Counted from the stretch's first letter, positions 51,612-60,612 are shown. The stretch: 64,000 nt of DNA from Stenotrophomonas rhizophila (GCF_003651185.1 NZ_RCDC01000004.1:2280659-2344658), one strand, 5' to 3'. Notes: generated by a model not told the origin, from the sequence alone. Translations and numbers: made by a program.

Positions 51612-52001
51612 TCACATGCTGAAACTGCTGCCGCAGCCGCAGGTGGTCTTGGCGTTCGGATTGCGGATCACGAACTGCGCGCCGGTCAGGCTTTCGGTGT
51701 AATCCACCTCGGCGCCCATCAGGTACTGCAGGCTCAACGGATCGACCAGCAGCGTGACGCCGGCGGTATCCACCGCCAGATCGTCCTCGGCGCGGTTCTC
51801 ATCGAACTCGAACCCGTACTGGAAGCCGGAACAACCGCCGCCTTCGATATAGACGCGCAGGGCGAGGGCAGCGTTGCCCTCATCCTGGATCAGCTCCTTG
51901 ACCTTGGCCGCAGCGGCCTCGGTGAAGTTCAGCGGACGGTCCAGGGACTGGTAGTTCGGCGCGGCGGCGGGAGCGCCGGGCAGGGAAACAAGCGTGCTCA
52001 T
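51612..52001 (-). CDS. erpA: iron-sulfur cluster insertion protein ErpA
   Basis: The start at 52001 gives 129 residues. The A-type carrier cysteines are visible: Cys57 in [12 protein letters not shown] and Cys121/Cys123 in [11 protein letters not shown] at the C-terminus. The protein receives Fe-S clusters and passes them to target apoproteins. The first 20 residues are a poorly conserved lead. It follows the bactofilin gene by 54 bp; an in-frame ATG at 52028 is less likely. Confidence 0.93.
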   Translation of the reverse strand: MSTLVSLPGAPAAAPNYQSLDRPLNFTEAAAAKVKELIQDEGNAALALRVYIEGGGCSGFQYGFEFDENRAEDDLAVDTAGVTLLVDPLSLQYLMGAEVDYTESLTGAQFVIRNPNAKTTCGCGSSFSM

Positions 52002-52055
52002 GCCCCCAGCATGGGGGTGCATGAGCACGGTTTCAAGTTGTCGCGCGGGCGCGAT

Positions 52056-52517
52056 TCAGGCCATCGCCTCGGCCAGCTTCTTGCGGGCCGCAGTGTCCTT
52101 GCCCTTGCCCTGGTCCGCATCCCCCGACGGCGGCGGCAGGGCCATCTGCGCCGAGGTATGGATCAGGCGGCCGGTCAGCTGGGCGCCGGCGTGCATTTCC
52201 ACCACCTGGTAATGGATGTTGCCGGTCACGCGGGCGCTCGGGGTCAGCTCGACCCGCTCGGTGGCGTGCACATCGCCATCCAGGCGGCCGCTGATGACCA
52301 CCACCTGGGCGCGGATCTCGCCCTCGATGGCACCGTGCTCGGCCACCGTCAGGGTGGCATTGCTGGCGCCGTCCTGGGCGATCACCTTGCCCTGGATGGT
52401 GCCTTCCACATACAGGCCACCGCTGAATTCCACGTCCCCGCGGATCACCACCTGCGCGCCGATCAGCGCGTCCACGACCAGATGTCCGTCGCGGTTGGAT
52501 TTGTTGCTGCCAAACAT
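52056..52517 (-). CDS. bactofilin (polymer-forming cytoskeletal protein)
   Basis: The ATG at 52517 gives 153 residues. A right-handed beta-helix core is shown by short repeated strands of the type GAQVVIRGDVEFSGGLYVEG and EGTIQGKVIA, with disordered ends (Lys/Asp-rich C-terminus). Bactofilins form filaments at the membrane and place cell-wall enzymes or chromosome factors. It is 4 bp behind the upstream membrane protein gene, forming an operon with it and perhaps erpA. Confidence 0.9.
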   Translation of the reverse strand: MFGSNKSNRDGHLVVDALIGAQVVIRGDVEFSGGLYVEGTIQGKVIAQDGASNATLTVAEHGAIEGEIRAQVVVISGRLDGDVHATERVELTPSARVTGNIHYQVVEMHAGAQLTGRLIHTSAQMALPPPSGDADQGKGKDTAARKKLAEAMA

Positions 52518-52521
52518 GGGC

Positions 52522-53271
52522 TTACTCCCCTTCTTTTGCCGATGCCGCCGGTGCTCCGGCCTGCTTCCAATCGAATACCTGGGTGGCGCCCCCCGCGCCC
52601 GATCCCAGCGTGACCCGCACACGTTGCGGGGTGAAGCCTGGTGGCAGCATCACGCTGCCGGTGAGCTGCTGGAAATACCGGAAGGAATAGTCCTGGCCCG
52701 GTACCTTGGTGCGCTGGTGCAGCTCGTCCCAGCTGACCGAGGTCAGCTTGCCGTCCTTGACGCCTTCCACCGTGAAGCGCATCTGCCCCTGGCTGATCGC
52801 CCCGCGGTTCAGGTTCTGGGTCAGCACCACGGCGTACTGCCAGGTGCCGCCGGTCTCCGGCGAGAACTCCACCGAATGGGTGTTCAGCCCCTTGCGCTGG
52901 CTGGTCGCTCCGACCAGGCGCTCATAGAAGGCCACGTCGGCGCGCAGGCCGGCGATTTCTTCATCGCGCTCGCCCAGCGAGGTCTGGACTTCGTTGTTGG
53001 CGGCGCGGCTGATGCGGTCGGAGGCCTGCAGGGTCGCCTGGCGCTGCTGCAGTTCGATGAGCTGCTGCTGGAGGCGCTCGTTGCGGGTCTCGGCCGCCTT
53101 GAGCTGGGTGCCGACGTCACCGCCGGGCGAGCCCAGCCAGGCGCCAAGCAGCACGGCAAGGATCAGCGACAGCAGCCAGGCCCCGCCCAGCACCAGCAGG
53201 CGCTTGCGGTCCTGCACGGGCGGCGCGCCCGGCCGGCGGATCTGGATGCGGGAAGGTGTGGGTTTATTCAT
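52522..53271 (-). CDS. membrane-anchored coiled-coil protein (DUF6776-like)
   Basis: The ATG at 53271 gives 249 residues: a short cytoplasmic head, one TM segment (about 27-47), a coiled coil (about 58-95, rich in Gln/Leu/Glu) and a beta-rich periplasmic domain (GGTWQYAVVLTQNLNRGAIS). The name DUF6776 is from memory. It precedes the bactofilin with 4 bp between, so the two very likely act together in the cell envelope; a bactofilin membrane partner is the natural guess. Confidence 0.75.
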   Translation of the reverse strand: MNKPTPSRIQIRRPGAPPVQDRKRLLVLGGAWLLSLILAVLLGAWLGSPGGDVGTQLKAAETRNERLQQQLIELQQRQATLQASDRISRAANNEVQTSLGERDEEIAGLRADVAFYERLVGATSQRKGLNTHSVEFSPETGGTWQYAVVLTQNLNRGAISQGQMRFTVEGVKDGKLTSVSWDELHQRTKVPGQDYSFRYFQQLTGSVMLPPGFTPQRVRVTLGSGAGGATQVFDWKQAGAPAASAKEGE

Positions 53272-53452
53272 GGCAGTCCTGGGCGACCGCGCCTGCCGGC
53301 GCTGTCGCAACGGCCCCTGTCTGGAACGACGGGCTAGTGTAAGTCAGGGGAAAGACCTTGTCCGCGCAGGGCCGGGATCGAGGCAGTGGCGTTCATGGAC
53401 GTCATCCCCGATAGTGTGCGCCTGTGCACATTCTGCAGCCGGAGCGCGTGCC

Positions 53453-54079
53453 ATGACCGAAGCCCACCTGTTCGTGATCGGCATCCTGCTGGCCTGGCTG
53501 GCCGGCATCCGCGTGTACCTGACCGTGTTCGGCGTCGGCCTGGCCGGCCTGCTCGGCTGGGTCGACCTGCCGCCCGCGCTGCAGGCCACGGAGTCCTGGT
53601 GGGTGCTGGGCACCTCGGCCGTGCTGGCCATCGCCGAATTCTTCGCCGACAAGATCCCCGGGGTCGACTCGGTCTGGGATCTGGTCCAGACCCTGGCCCG
53701 GGTCCCGGCTGGTGCGTTCCTGGCCGCCGCCACGCTCTCGCCCAGCGGCGAGCTCAGCGGCACCGCGCTGGTGGCCGGCGCCGGCGTCGCGCTGGCCAGC
53801 CACGGGCTCAAATCCGGTACCCGCGCCCTGCTCAACACCTCGCCCGAACCGGCCAGCAACTGGATCGCCTCCGCCGCCGAAGACACCGTGGTGGTCGGCG
53901 GGCTCGCGCTCGCGCTGGCGCACCCATGGCTGGCGCTGATCCTGGTGGTGGCGTGCAGCCTGATCGGCGCGTTGATCGTCTGGATGATCTGGCGGACGCT
54001 GTGGAAGGGCATGCGCTGGTTGATGCGGCAGGCCGACAGTGGTCAGACGCAGGTCAAACCGGGAACCCTGCCACGGTGA
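53453..54079 (+). CDS. DUF4126 domain-containing membrane protein
   Basis: A 208-residue protein with five to six hydrophobic segments, beginning TEAHLFVIGILLAWLAGIRV. The DUF4126 pattern ADKIPGVDSVWDLVQT and LASHGLKSGTRALLNTSPEP is present. The function is unknown. It stands 57 bp upstream of the GGDEF/EAL regulator, same strand. Confidence 0.85.
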   Translation: MTEAHLFVIGILLAWLAGIRVYLTVFGVGLAGLLGWVDLPPALQATESWWVLGTSAVLAIAEFFADKIPGVDSVWDLVQTLARVPAGAFLAAATLSPSGELSGTALVAGAGVALASHGLKSGTRALLNTSPEPASNWIASAAEDTVVVGGLALALAHPWLALILVVACSLIGALIVWMIWRTLWKGMRWLMRQADSGQTQVKPGTLPR

Positions 54080-54136
54080 GGCGTGCCCTGCCTTCGGGTG
54101 TTCATCGCATAATTGCGGCGCAGACTGGGAGTACTG

Positions 54137-55996
54137 ATGGCCGTTCACGACAACGTTGTTGCATCCGCCCGCGCCGTGCGCGCTGAAACGCCGCCGGCCG
54201 ACCACTGGCAGCGCTGGCAACGCCAGGGCTCACCCGCACCCGTGATGCACAGCAATGTCGTCGCACTGACGCCGGCGCCGGCCAGCCCGCCGCCCCTGCT
54301 CCCCCCGATGCACGCCGAGACCGGCAGCCTGCCGCCGGCCGCCATCGACGCTGCGTACCGCGTGCTGATCGTCGAAGACGACCGCTCGCAGGCCCTGTTC
54401 GCGCAAAGCGTGCTGCACGGCGCCGGCATGCAGGCGCTGGTGCACAGCGATGCCGAGGGGGTGCAGCAGGCCATCGCCGAGCATCGCCCCGATCTGATCC
54501 TGATGGACCTGCACCTGCCCGGGCTGGATGGGATGCGGCTGACCGCACTGATCCGCCAGCAACCCGGCCAGCAGCTGCTGCCCATCGTGTTCCTCAGTGG
54601 CGACCCGGATCCGGAGCGCCAGTTCGAGGTGCTCGACAGCGGCGCCGACGATTTCCTCAGCAAGCCGATCCGCCCGCGCCACCTGATCGCCGCCGTCTCC
54701 AACCGGATCCGCCGCGCACGTGCGCAGGCCGCCTCGCAGGCGGGCAACGGCAGCGCACCGGCGATGAACAACCCCGAGACCGGCCTGCCGACCCGCCATC
54801 ATGTGATGCAACAGCTCGGCGCCTCGCTGGCGCACCGCGATCAGGGCGGTCTGTTCTTCATCGAGATCGCCAGCGCGCTGGGCCTGCGCGAGCGCTACGG
54901 CTATGCCGCGTTCGAACGGCTGATGACCCAGGCCGGCCAGCGGCTGGCCGATGCCGCCCAGCCCCACCTGCTGGCACGTTTGAACGACAACAGCTTCCTG
55001 GTGCTGGCCCGCGGGGCCGACGAGGCCACGCTGGATGCGATGGCGCATGCCCTGCGCGAGCAGTTGTCCACGCGCGCGTTCGTGATCCGCGATGACGAAT
55101 CCGTGCACCTGCGCGGCGTGGTCGGTCATGCCCAGCTCTCGCCGGGCTTCTCCGATGCGGGCAGCGCACTGGAAGCGGTCGAACGCACCACCCTGCAGGC
55201 ACGCCTGCTGACCGCCGGCGTGGCCGCCTACGTGCGCCGCGAAGATGTGGCCGCGCAGGAACACCTGGCGTTGCTTGAAGGGCAGCTGGAACTGGCCTAC
55301 CAGCCGATCGTCGCCGTGGCCGGTGGCAACACCGCGCAGTACCAGGTGCTGCTGCGGCTGCGCCAGGCCGATGGCAGCGTGCTGGCCGCCGGGCAGGTGA
55401 TCCCGGCCGCCGAAGCGGCCGGGCGCATCGCCGATCTGGACCAGCAGGTGCTCGACCATGCGCTGGGGCTGCTGGATCTGTATCGCCACGCCGCGCAGCC
55501 GTTGCACCTGTTCGTCTCGCAGTCGCTGCGCACACTGGCCCGTGATGCCTTCGGTGACTGGCTGCTGGAATCGCTGGCGAGCCGGCAGATCGACGGCAGC
55601 GCGCTGGTCATCGACGTGCGTCTGCCCGATGCCCTGATCCACACCGTCACCCTGCAGCAGTTCTGCACGCGCATGCATGCGGCCGGCGTGCGCTTCTGCC
55701 TGAGCCAGTTCGAGCCGGGCGATGAGGCCAATGCATTGATGGCGCAGCTGCCGCTGGCCTATGTGCGCATGGCCGCGCGCTTCTCCAACAGCCACACCAA
55801 CCAGCACACGCGCGACGAACTGCGCGCGGCGATCGACCTGGCGCACCGCGCCGGGCTGCGCATCATCGGCCAGCAGATCGAAGACCCGCAGGCCGCGGCC
55901 GCGATGTGGATCGGCGGGGTCGATTTCATCCAGGGCAACATGGTCCAGTCCGCCGGCAGCGAACTGAACTTCGACTTCCAGAACTCGGTGCTCTGA
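54137..55996 (+). CDS. response regulator with degenerate GGDEF and EAL domains (FimX-like)
   Basis: The ATG at 54137 gives 619 residues. A Pro-rich lead is followed by a receiver domain (about 75-190, phosphoacceptor Asp124 in LILMDLHLPGLDG, Lys in LSKPI), a GGDEF-like domain (about 215-350) whose active site is replaced by LNDNSFLV, and an EAL-like domain (about 375-600) where EALLR is replaced by QVLLR. Both catalytic motifs are therefore lost, so it is likely a c-di-GMP binder/effector rather than an enzyme. It ends 2 bp before the hybrid kinase gene, which may phosphorylate it. Confidence 0.85.
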   Translation: MAVHDNVVASARAVRAETPPADHWQRWQRQGSPAPVMHSNVVALTPAPASPPPLLPPMHAETGSLPPAAIDAAYRVLIVEDDRSQALFAQSVLHGAGMQALVHSDAEGVQQAIAEHRPDLILMDLHLPGLDGMRLTALIRQQPGQQLLPIVFLSGDPDPERQFEVLDSGADDFLSKPIRPRHLIAAVSNRIRRARAQAASQAGNGSAPAMNNPETGLPTRHHVMQQLGASLAHRDQGGLFFIEIASALGLRERYGYAAFERLMTQAGQRLADAAQPHLLARLNDNSFLVLARGADEATLDAMAHALREQLSTRAFVIRDDESVHLRGVVGHAQLSPGFSDAGSALEAVERTTLQARLLTAGVAAYVRREDVAAQEHLALLEGQLELAYQPIVAVAGGNTAQYQVLLRLRQADGSVLAAGQVIPAAEAAGRIADLDQQVLDHALGLLDLYRHAAQPLHLFVSQSLRTLARDAFGDWLLESLASRQIDGSALVIDVRLPDALIHTVTLQQFCTRMHAAGVRFCLSQFEPGDEANALMAQLPLAYVRMAARFSNSHTNQHTRDELRAAIDLAHRAGLRIIGQQIEDPQAAAAMWIGGVDFIQGNMVQSAGSELNFDFQNSVL

Positions 55997-55998
55997 GC

Positions 55999-58314
55999 AT
56001 GGGACGCCACGGACGGCCAGCCCCCTCCTCCACCCCGGCCTCGCTGTGGATCAGCGCTGCGGCGGCCGCCCTGTGTGCCACTGCCGCGGTGATGGCGCGC
56101 ATCGGTGCCAATGGGCCATGGATCGACATTGCCGCCGGCACCGGCGTGCTGGCACTGATCGCCGGCATCCAGGCGGTACGCCGCTGGCGTGACGCGCAGG
56201 ACCAGCTGGAGAGGCTGCAGCGGGGCAATGAGGCGCTGGTGCTCGAGCGCGATCAGCTGCAGCAGCGCCGTCAGCAGCAGAACCAGCTGGAACAGGAACT
56301 GCTCAGCGCCAAGCAGGCCGCCGAAGCCGCGGCGCTGGCCAAGGGTGAGTTCCTGGCCACCATGAGCCACGAGATCCGAACGCCGCTCAACGGCATCCTG
56401 CCGATGCTCGATCTGATCGCGCGCGGCCAGCTCGGCAGTGACCAGCGCCAGATGCTGCAGACCGCAGCGACCAGCTCACAGCAGCTGCTGAGGATCGTCG
56501 ATGACATCCTCGATTACTCCCGGCTCGAGGCCAAGGGCCTGAACCTGGAGATCACCACGTTCAACCTGCGCGAGCTGCTCGAAGGGCTGGTGCAGTTGAT
56601 GCAGCGCGCCGCCGATCCGAAAGGCCTGCAGCTCTTGCTCGAACTCGACCCGGCGGTACGCCTGTCCGTCCGTGGCGACCCGGTGCGCCTGCGCCAGGTG
56701 CTGAGCAACCTGCTGGTCAACGCGATCAAGTTCACCGAGCGTGGCCAGATCCGGCTGCGCGTGCTGCGCCAGGGCGAGACCAACGCGCAGCACCAACTGC
56801 GGTTCGAGATCGCCGACAGCGGGATCGGCATCGACGACGCCCTGCAGGCGCGCCTGTTCCAATCCTTCAGCCAGGCCGATGCCTCGACCACGCGCCTGTA
56901 TGGCGGTACCGGGCTGGGCCTGGCCATCTGCAAGCGCATCATCGACCTGATGCATGGCCGCATCGGCGTGCAGTCCACCGTGGGGCGCGGCGCTACGTTC
57001 TGGTTCGAGATTCCGCTGCTCAAGGTGATCGGTGATCTGCCTGCCGTCGGCAACACGCGGCGCGCCCTGCTGATCACCCGCGATGCGGTGCTCGCCCAGC
57101 GCATCGAGCGGGTGACCCAGCTCCATGATCTGCGCCTGCACACCGTGGAGACCAGCGCCGAAGCGATCGACGCCCTTCGCGCCCCACAGCGCCCCGGTAT
57201 CGACCCGGCCCTGGCCTGGGTGATCGCCGACACCGACGGCCTGCGCCATGGCACCCAGGCATTGCAGAAGGCGGTGGCCGGGAACGAACAGCATCCCGCT
57301 GCGCAGCTGCTGTGGCTGTATGGCGATGAGGCGCCCGCGCCCGAGGCGCTTGGCCCGGGACCCGCCCTGTCGCGGCAGGGCGCTGACAGTGAACTGCACG
57401 CGCTGCTGCGCCCGGTGGTGCCCAGCGCGCGCCCGGCCGCGCTGCTGGCCGAGGTGGAGTACGCAGGCTCGCCCACGGCACTGCCGCAGTTCCCGCTGCG
57501 CGTGCTCCTGGTGGAAGACAACAGCGTCAACCTGCTGGTCGCGCAGCGGCTGCTGCAGGTGCTGGGCTGCGAGGTGGAGACCGCCACCGAAGGCGAGCAG
57601 GCACTGGAGGCACTGCACGCCCGGCCGTTCGATGTGGTGCTGATGGATTGCCAGATGCCGGTGCTGGATGGCTACGACGCCACCCGCCGCTGGCGCGCGC
57701 ACGAGGCCACACGGGGCGCGGCACGGCTGCCGATCGTGGCGATGACCGCCAATGCGATGGCCGGCGACCGCGAGCGCTGCCTGCAGGCCGGCATGGACGA
57801 TTACCTGTCCAAACCGATCCACCGCGAAACACTCCAGGCCGTGCTGGCTCGCTGGGGAAGCGTGATGGCCGACGACCCGGCCGTGCAGCCACCGTCCCTG
57901 CCCGAGCAGCAGCCTTCACCGCCCGCGGCGCTGCCAGCACGCGACGAGGCGCCGGCCCCGGTGCTTGATCAGGACGTGCTGGATGAACTGCTGGAGGTTA
58001 TTGGTCCCGATACCGCGCGCATCATCGGCGTGTTCCTGGATGACACGCCACCGTTGATCCGCCAGCTGCAGGACGCCTCGGTCGCAGCGGACCTGGACCA
58101 GCTGCGCGCGTTGGCGCACAGCCTCAAGTCGGCCAGCGCCAATGTGGGTGCGATGGCGCTGTCGGCAGCGGCCTGGCGGATCGAGCACGATGCCCGCGCC
58201 GGCACGCTGGAGCGCCCCGCCGTGGCGGTGGCGCTGTTGATCGCCGAGTTCGCGCGTGCACGGATCGCGCTGGCCGGCTATCACGCCCGCCTGCGCGCCC
58301 CGCTGCAGGGCTGA
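55999..58314 (+). CDS. hybrid sensor histidine kinase with REC and Hpt domains
   Basis: A 771-residue inner-membrane kinase. Two TM segments (about 15-34 and 44-60) precede a coiled coil (65-110), HisKA with His124 in MSHEIRTPLNG, HATPase_c with GGTGLGLAICKRIIDLMHGR, a receiver domain with Asp550 (VVLMDCQMPVLDGYD) and a C-terminal Hpt domain with His707 in LAHSLKSASAN. No large periplasmic sensor exists, so it may sense membrane or internal signals. It carries a complete phosphorelay in one chain and follows the GGDEF/EAL regulator by 2 bp. Overall it resembles RpfC-type kinases but lacks their five-TM sensor. Confidence 0.9.
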   Translation: MGRHGRPAPSSTPASLWISAAAAALCATAAVMARIGANGPWIDIAAGTGVLALIAGIQAVRRWRDAQDQLERLQRGNEALVLERDQLQQRRQQQNQLEQELLSAKQAAEAAALAKGEFLATMSHEIRTPLNGILPMLDLIARGQLGSDQRQMLQTAATSSQQLLRIVDDILDYSRLEAKGLNLEITTFNLRELLEGLVQLMQRAADPKGLQLLLELDPAVRLSVRGDPVRLRQVLSNLLVNAIKFTERGQIRLRVLRQGETNAQHQLRFEIADSGIGIDDALQARLFQSFSQADASTTRLYGGTGLGLAICKRIIDLMHGRIGVQSTVGRGATFWFEIPLLKVIGDLPAVGNTRRALLITRDAVLAQRIERVTQLHDLRLHTVETSAEAIDALRAPQRPGIDPALAWVIADTDGLRHGTQALQKAVAGNEQHPAAQLLWLYGDEAPAPEALGPGPALSRQGADSELHALLRPVVPSARPAALLAEVEYAGSPTALPQFPLRVLLVEDNSVNLLVAQRLLQVLGCEVETATEGEQALEALHARPFDVVLMDCQMPVLDGYDATRRWRAHEATRGAARLPIVAMTANAMAGDRERCLQAGMDDYLSKPIHRETLQAVLARWGSVMADDPAVQPPSLPEQQPSPPAALPARDEAPAPVLDQDVLDELLEVIGPDTARIIGVFLDDTPPLIRQLQDASVAADLDQLRALAHSLKSASANVGAMALSAAAWRIEHDARAGTLERPAVAVALLIAEFARARIALAGYHARLRAPLQG

Positions 58315-58315
58315 C

Positions 58316-58786
58316 TCAGTCTTCGATCTTGGTCAGCAGGTAGTTCGGTTCGCCGATGCGCTCGATCAGATCCAGCTGGGTTTCCAGCCAGTCGATGTGC
58401 TCTTCCTCGGACGCGAGGATTTTCACGAACAGCTGGCGGCTGACGTAATCGCCGATCGAATCGGCATACGCCACAGCCTCGCGCAGCGTGACCACGCCGT
58501 CGCGTTCCAGGCTGAGGTCGCACTGCAGGATCTCGGCCGGGTTCTCGCCGATGCGCAGCTTGCCCAGCGCCTGGAAGTTCGGCAGGCCTTCGAGGAAGAG
58601 GATGCGGTCGGACAGGATGTCCGCATGCTTCATCTCTTCGATCGATTCCTTGTACTCGTGATCGGCGAGTTCCTTCAGGCCCCAGTTCTTCAGCATCTTG
58701 GCGTGCAGGAAGTACTGGTTGATCGCGGTCAGCTCGTTGTAGAGGACCTTGTTGAGGAATTCGATGACTTTGGCGTCGCCCTTCAT
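58316..58786 (-). CDS. bfr: bacterioferritin
   Basis: The ATG at 58786 gives 156 residues. Ferroxidase ligands of the four-helix bundle are visible: Glu18 in [16 protein letters not shown], the [20 protein letters not shown] region (Glu51, His54) and [13 protein letters not shown] near residue 130; Met52 is the haem ligand position (EEMKHA). The shell stores iron as ferric mineral. It is followed, on the regulatory level, by bfd on the same strand upstream; a 107-bp gap separates them. Confidence 0.95.
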   Translation of the reverse strand: MKGDAKVIEFLNKVLYNELTAINQYFLHAKMLKNWGLKELADHEYKESIEEMKHADILSDRILFLEGLPNFQALGKLRIGENPAEILQCDLSLERDGVVTLREAVAYADSIGDYVSRQLFVKILASEEEHIDWLETQLDLIERIGEPNYLLTKIED

Positions 58787-58893
58787 GAGCGTGCTCCTGC
58801 TGCGTGGAATCGCGGGCACTGTAGCGCGTCGTGCGCAGGCATGAAGGAACGCGAATCGTGCTCAGTTGCGGCCCGCTACCGGGCGGCCCGAGC

Positions 58894-59100
58894 TCAGGCG
58901 GCTTGCAGGCCGAGAACCGGCAGTGGCAGGTCGTGGGTGGCGCTGAACTTGACCAGCAGGTCGGCCGCCATGTCCAGGCAGGAACCGCAGGTGGCGCCGC
59001 AGCCGGTGCGCATCGTCAACTCGGACACGCTCACGACACCGCTCTGGGCGGCTTCGCGGATCTGATGGTCGGTAACCCCGTTGCAGATGCAGACGTACAC
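58894..59100 (-). CDS. bfd: bacterioferritin-associated ferredoxin
   Basis: A 68-residue [2Fe-2S] protein, MYVCICNGVTDHQIREAAQS, with cluster cysteines Cys4, Cys6, Cys38 and Cys41 (ATCGSCLDM). It delivers electrons to bacterioferritin to release iron under starvation. The gene lies 107 bp upstream of bfr on the same strand and has two Fur-like sites before it, fitting induction at low iron. Confidence 0.95.
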   Translation of the reverse strand: MYVCICNGVTDHQIREAAQSGVVSVSELTMRTGCGATCGSCLDMAADLLVKFSATHDLPLPVLGLQAA

Positions 59101-59148
59101 GTGCGGACTCGGCAGGCAGGCCCGGATCGGCCTGCTGCTATTCCAATC

Positions 59149-59194
59149 GAAATGCGAATGGTTGTCAATTTCGAACCTGAATCATTCTCGATAC
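59149..59194 (-). promoter_or_regulatory. two Fur-like boxes before bfd
   Basis: On the minus strand GAAATTGACAACCATTCGCA (59172 downward) has the GAAAT..ATTTC dyad and the AAnCATTnnCATT pattern of Fur sites; a second GAGAATGATTC lies at 59180-59190. They stand 50-95 bp before the bfd start, overlapping the expected promoter. Confidence 0.6.
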
Positions 59195-59216
59195 GGTTCA
59201 GAGCCGCCAGCAGCGC

Positions 59217-59849
59217 TCAGACGGCGCCCGGCTCGCCCTTGGCTTTGCTGCGCGGCCAGTAGCCGCCCCCCCGCTTGGGCGTGGTGCGCTTGCGCGGCCG
59301 ATCGTGACCGGCGGCGTTGCCCGGCATCCAGGCTTCCTGGGCGGACTTGGGCATCGTTTCCACCCCCGTCCCGGCCACCCCCCGTGCCAGCGGCGCCAGA
59401 TGGCGCAGGGCACGTGCATAGACGCCCCGCTTGAACATCACCACATGCTCCACCGGGTACCAGAAATCGACCCAACGCCACTGGTCGAACTCGGGGCTGT
59501 CCGTATGGTCCAGGGTGACGTGGGATTCGTCCCCGGCCAGCCGGAGCAGGAACCACACCTGCTTCTGGCCGATACAGACCTGCCGTTCATTGCGGCGGAT
59601 GGCCCGTGCCGGCAGCCGATAGCGAAGCCAACCCGGCGTCGCCCCGAGCACTTCAACGTGCTCCGGCAACAACCCGGTTTCTTCCTGCAACTCGCGATAC
59701 ATGGCTTCGACAGGCGTCTCGTCGGTGTTCATGCCGCCCTGCGGGAACTGCCAGCCATCCCGGCGCACACGTCGTGCCCAGAAAACCTGCCCATCCTGCC
59801 GCATCAGCACAATACCGACGTTCGGTCGATAGCCGTCCGGATCGATCAC
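59217..59849 (-). CDS. rppH: RNA pyrophosphohydrolase RppH
   Basis: A 210-residue Nudix protein: [20 protein letters not shown] start, GWQFPQGG followed by the Nudix box [20 protein letters not shown] (38-57), and typical RppH region [14 protein letters not shown]. It removes pyrophosphate from 5'-triphosphate RNA to start decay. The extended basic C-terminus (about 170-210) is longer than in E. coli (176 residues) and typical of Xanthomonadaceae. Confidence 0.94.
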   Translation of the reverse strand: MIDPDGYRPNVGIVLMRQDGQVFWARRVRRDGWQFPQGGMNTDETPVEAMYRELQEETGLLPEHVEVLGATPGWLRYRLPARAIRRNERQVCIGQKQVWFLLRLAGDESHVTLDHTDSPEFDQWRWVDFWYPVEHVVMFKRGVYARALRHLAPLARGVAGTGVETMPKSAQEAWMPGNAAGHDRPRKRTTPKRGGGYWPRSKAKGEPGAV

Positions 59850-59927
59850 GATGCGGACTCCTAGAAAAATCTACTGATCGGGACTGTGCCACGCCCGCTG
59901 CCCACTCACAAGCGCGGTGAAAAAGTG

Positions 59928-59956
59928 TTGACAGATTCCGAATACATCTCCAGAAT
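59928..59956 (+). promoter_or_regulatory. tRNA promoter
   Basis: TTGACA (59928-59933), 17-bp spacer and CAGAAT (59951-59956) form a sigma-70 promoter; a GC-rich GCCGGCTCCC discriminator follows. It starts the tRNA-Met transcript at about 59963. Confidence 0.65.
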
Positions 59957-59970
59957 TGCCGGCTCCCTGA

Positions 59971-60047
59971 GGCTATGTAGCTCAGCCGGTTAGAGCACAG
60001 CACTCATAATGCTGGGGTCGGTGGTTCGAGTCCACCCATAGCCACCA
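59971..60047 (+). tRNA. tRNA-Met (CAT)
   Basis: 77 bases, with acceptor GGCTATG pairing with CATAGCC, D-loop AGCTCAGCCGGTTAGAGC, anticodon CAT in CACTCATAATG, T-arm GGTTCGAGTCC and encoded CCA. The first pair and D-arm fit elongator tRNA-Met. Confidence 0.95.
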
Positions 60048-60096
60048 AGTTCGCTTGGTTTTTCAGGGAGAAAGTGCAATAATTGCACGCACATTT

Positions 60097-60171
60097 TGCC
60101 CCGTCGCCAAGCGGTAAGGCACCTGACTCTGACTCAGGCATTCGGTGGTTCGAATCCATCCGGGGCAGCCA
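60097..60171 (+). tRNA. tRNA-Gln (CTG)
   Basis: 75 bases; acceptor TGCCCCG with CGGGGCA, D-arm GCCAAGCGGTAAGGC, anticodon CTG in GACTCTGACTC, T-arm GGTTCGAATCC and encoded CCA. It follows tRNA-Met by 49 bp, which include a perfect 15-bp palindrome GTGCAATAATTGCAC (60074-60088). Confidence 0.95.
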
Positions 60172-60220
60172 AACAAACAGAAAAGGCCGATCGAAAGATC
60201 GGCCTTTTCTGTTTGTTTGG
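60169..60220. terminator. bidirectional terminator behind tRNA-Gln
   Basis: A perfect 24-bp stem (60169-60192 with 60197-60220) closed by a GAAA tetraloop, core AAAAGGCCGATC/GATCGGCCTTTT, directly follows the CCA end. T-rich on both strands, it can stop transcription from either side. Confidence 0.85.
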
Positions 60221-60537
60221 GCGTTTGTCCGGGCGCGAAGCGCCCGGACCCCACACCTTGCGCAGCACGGTGTGGGCGCCAGCCCTCCCCTGCCACATCC
60301 CCGCGCCTGACGGCGCGCCCCCTTGTACTCCAAGGGGGCTGTTTCACCAGAGAGAGGACGGCCAGCCGACACCCCGCCCATGCCGGGCCGCGAGAGTAGC
60401 CGACCAGCGGTCGGCACTACCGCCCCTATGAAACAGCGGCGAGCGCAGCAGTGCCGCCGGAAGCATCGCCATCCCTCGCTGCATCCACCTGACAACCAAG
60501 CGATCTGCGGGGACGAAACCCACCCCCCGGAAACGAC
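60221..60537. other. 317-bp intergenic stretch with one SMAG element
   Basis: No gene is supported between the tRNA terminator and the rpsI terminator. The GTAGCCGACCAGCGGTCGGC repeat with closing ACTAC (60396-60420) is a SMAG-like palindrome. Hairpins GGGCGCGAAGCGCCC (60231-60245) and CCCCCTTG/CAAGGGGG (60319-60337) are further secondary structures. Confidence 0.6.
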
Positions 60538-60563
60538 AAAAGCCCGGCCGAAGCCGGGCTTTT
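60538..60563 (-). terminator. terminator of rplM-rpsI
   Basis: Stem AAAAGCCCGGC / GCCGGGCTTTT with CGAA loop; a T-rich tail on the minus strand. It stands 50 bp behind the rpsI stop. Confidence 0.85.
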
Positions 60564-60612
60564 GCGTACCTCCCAGGGGGATCCCGAAGGATCCCACGCC
60601 AGGCGCGATGGA

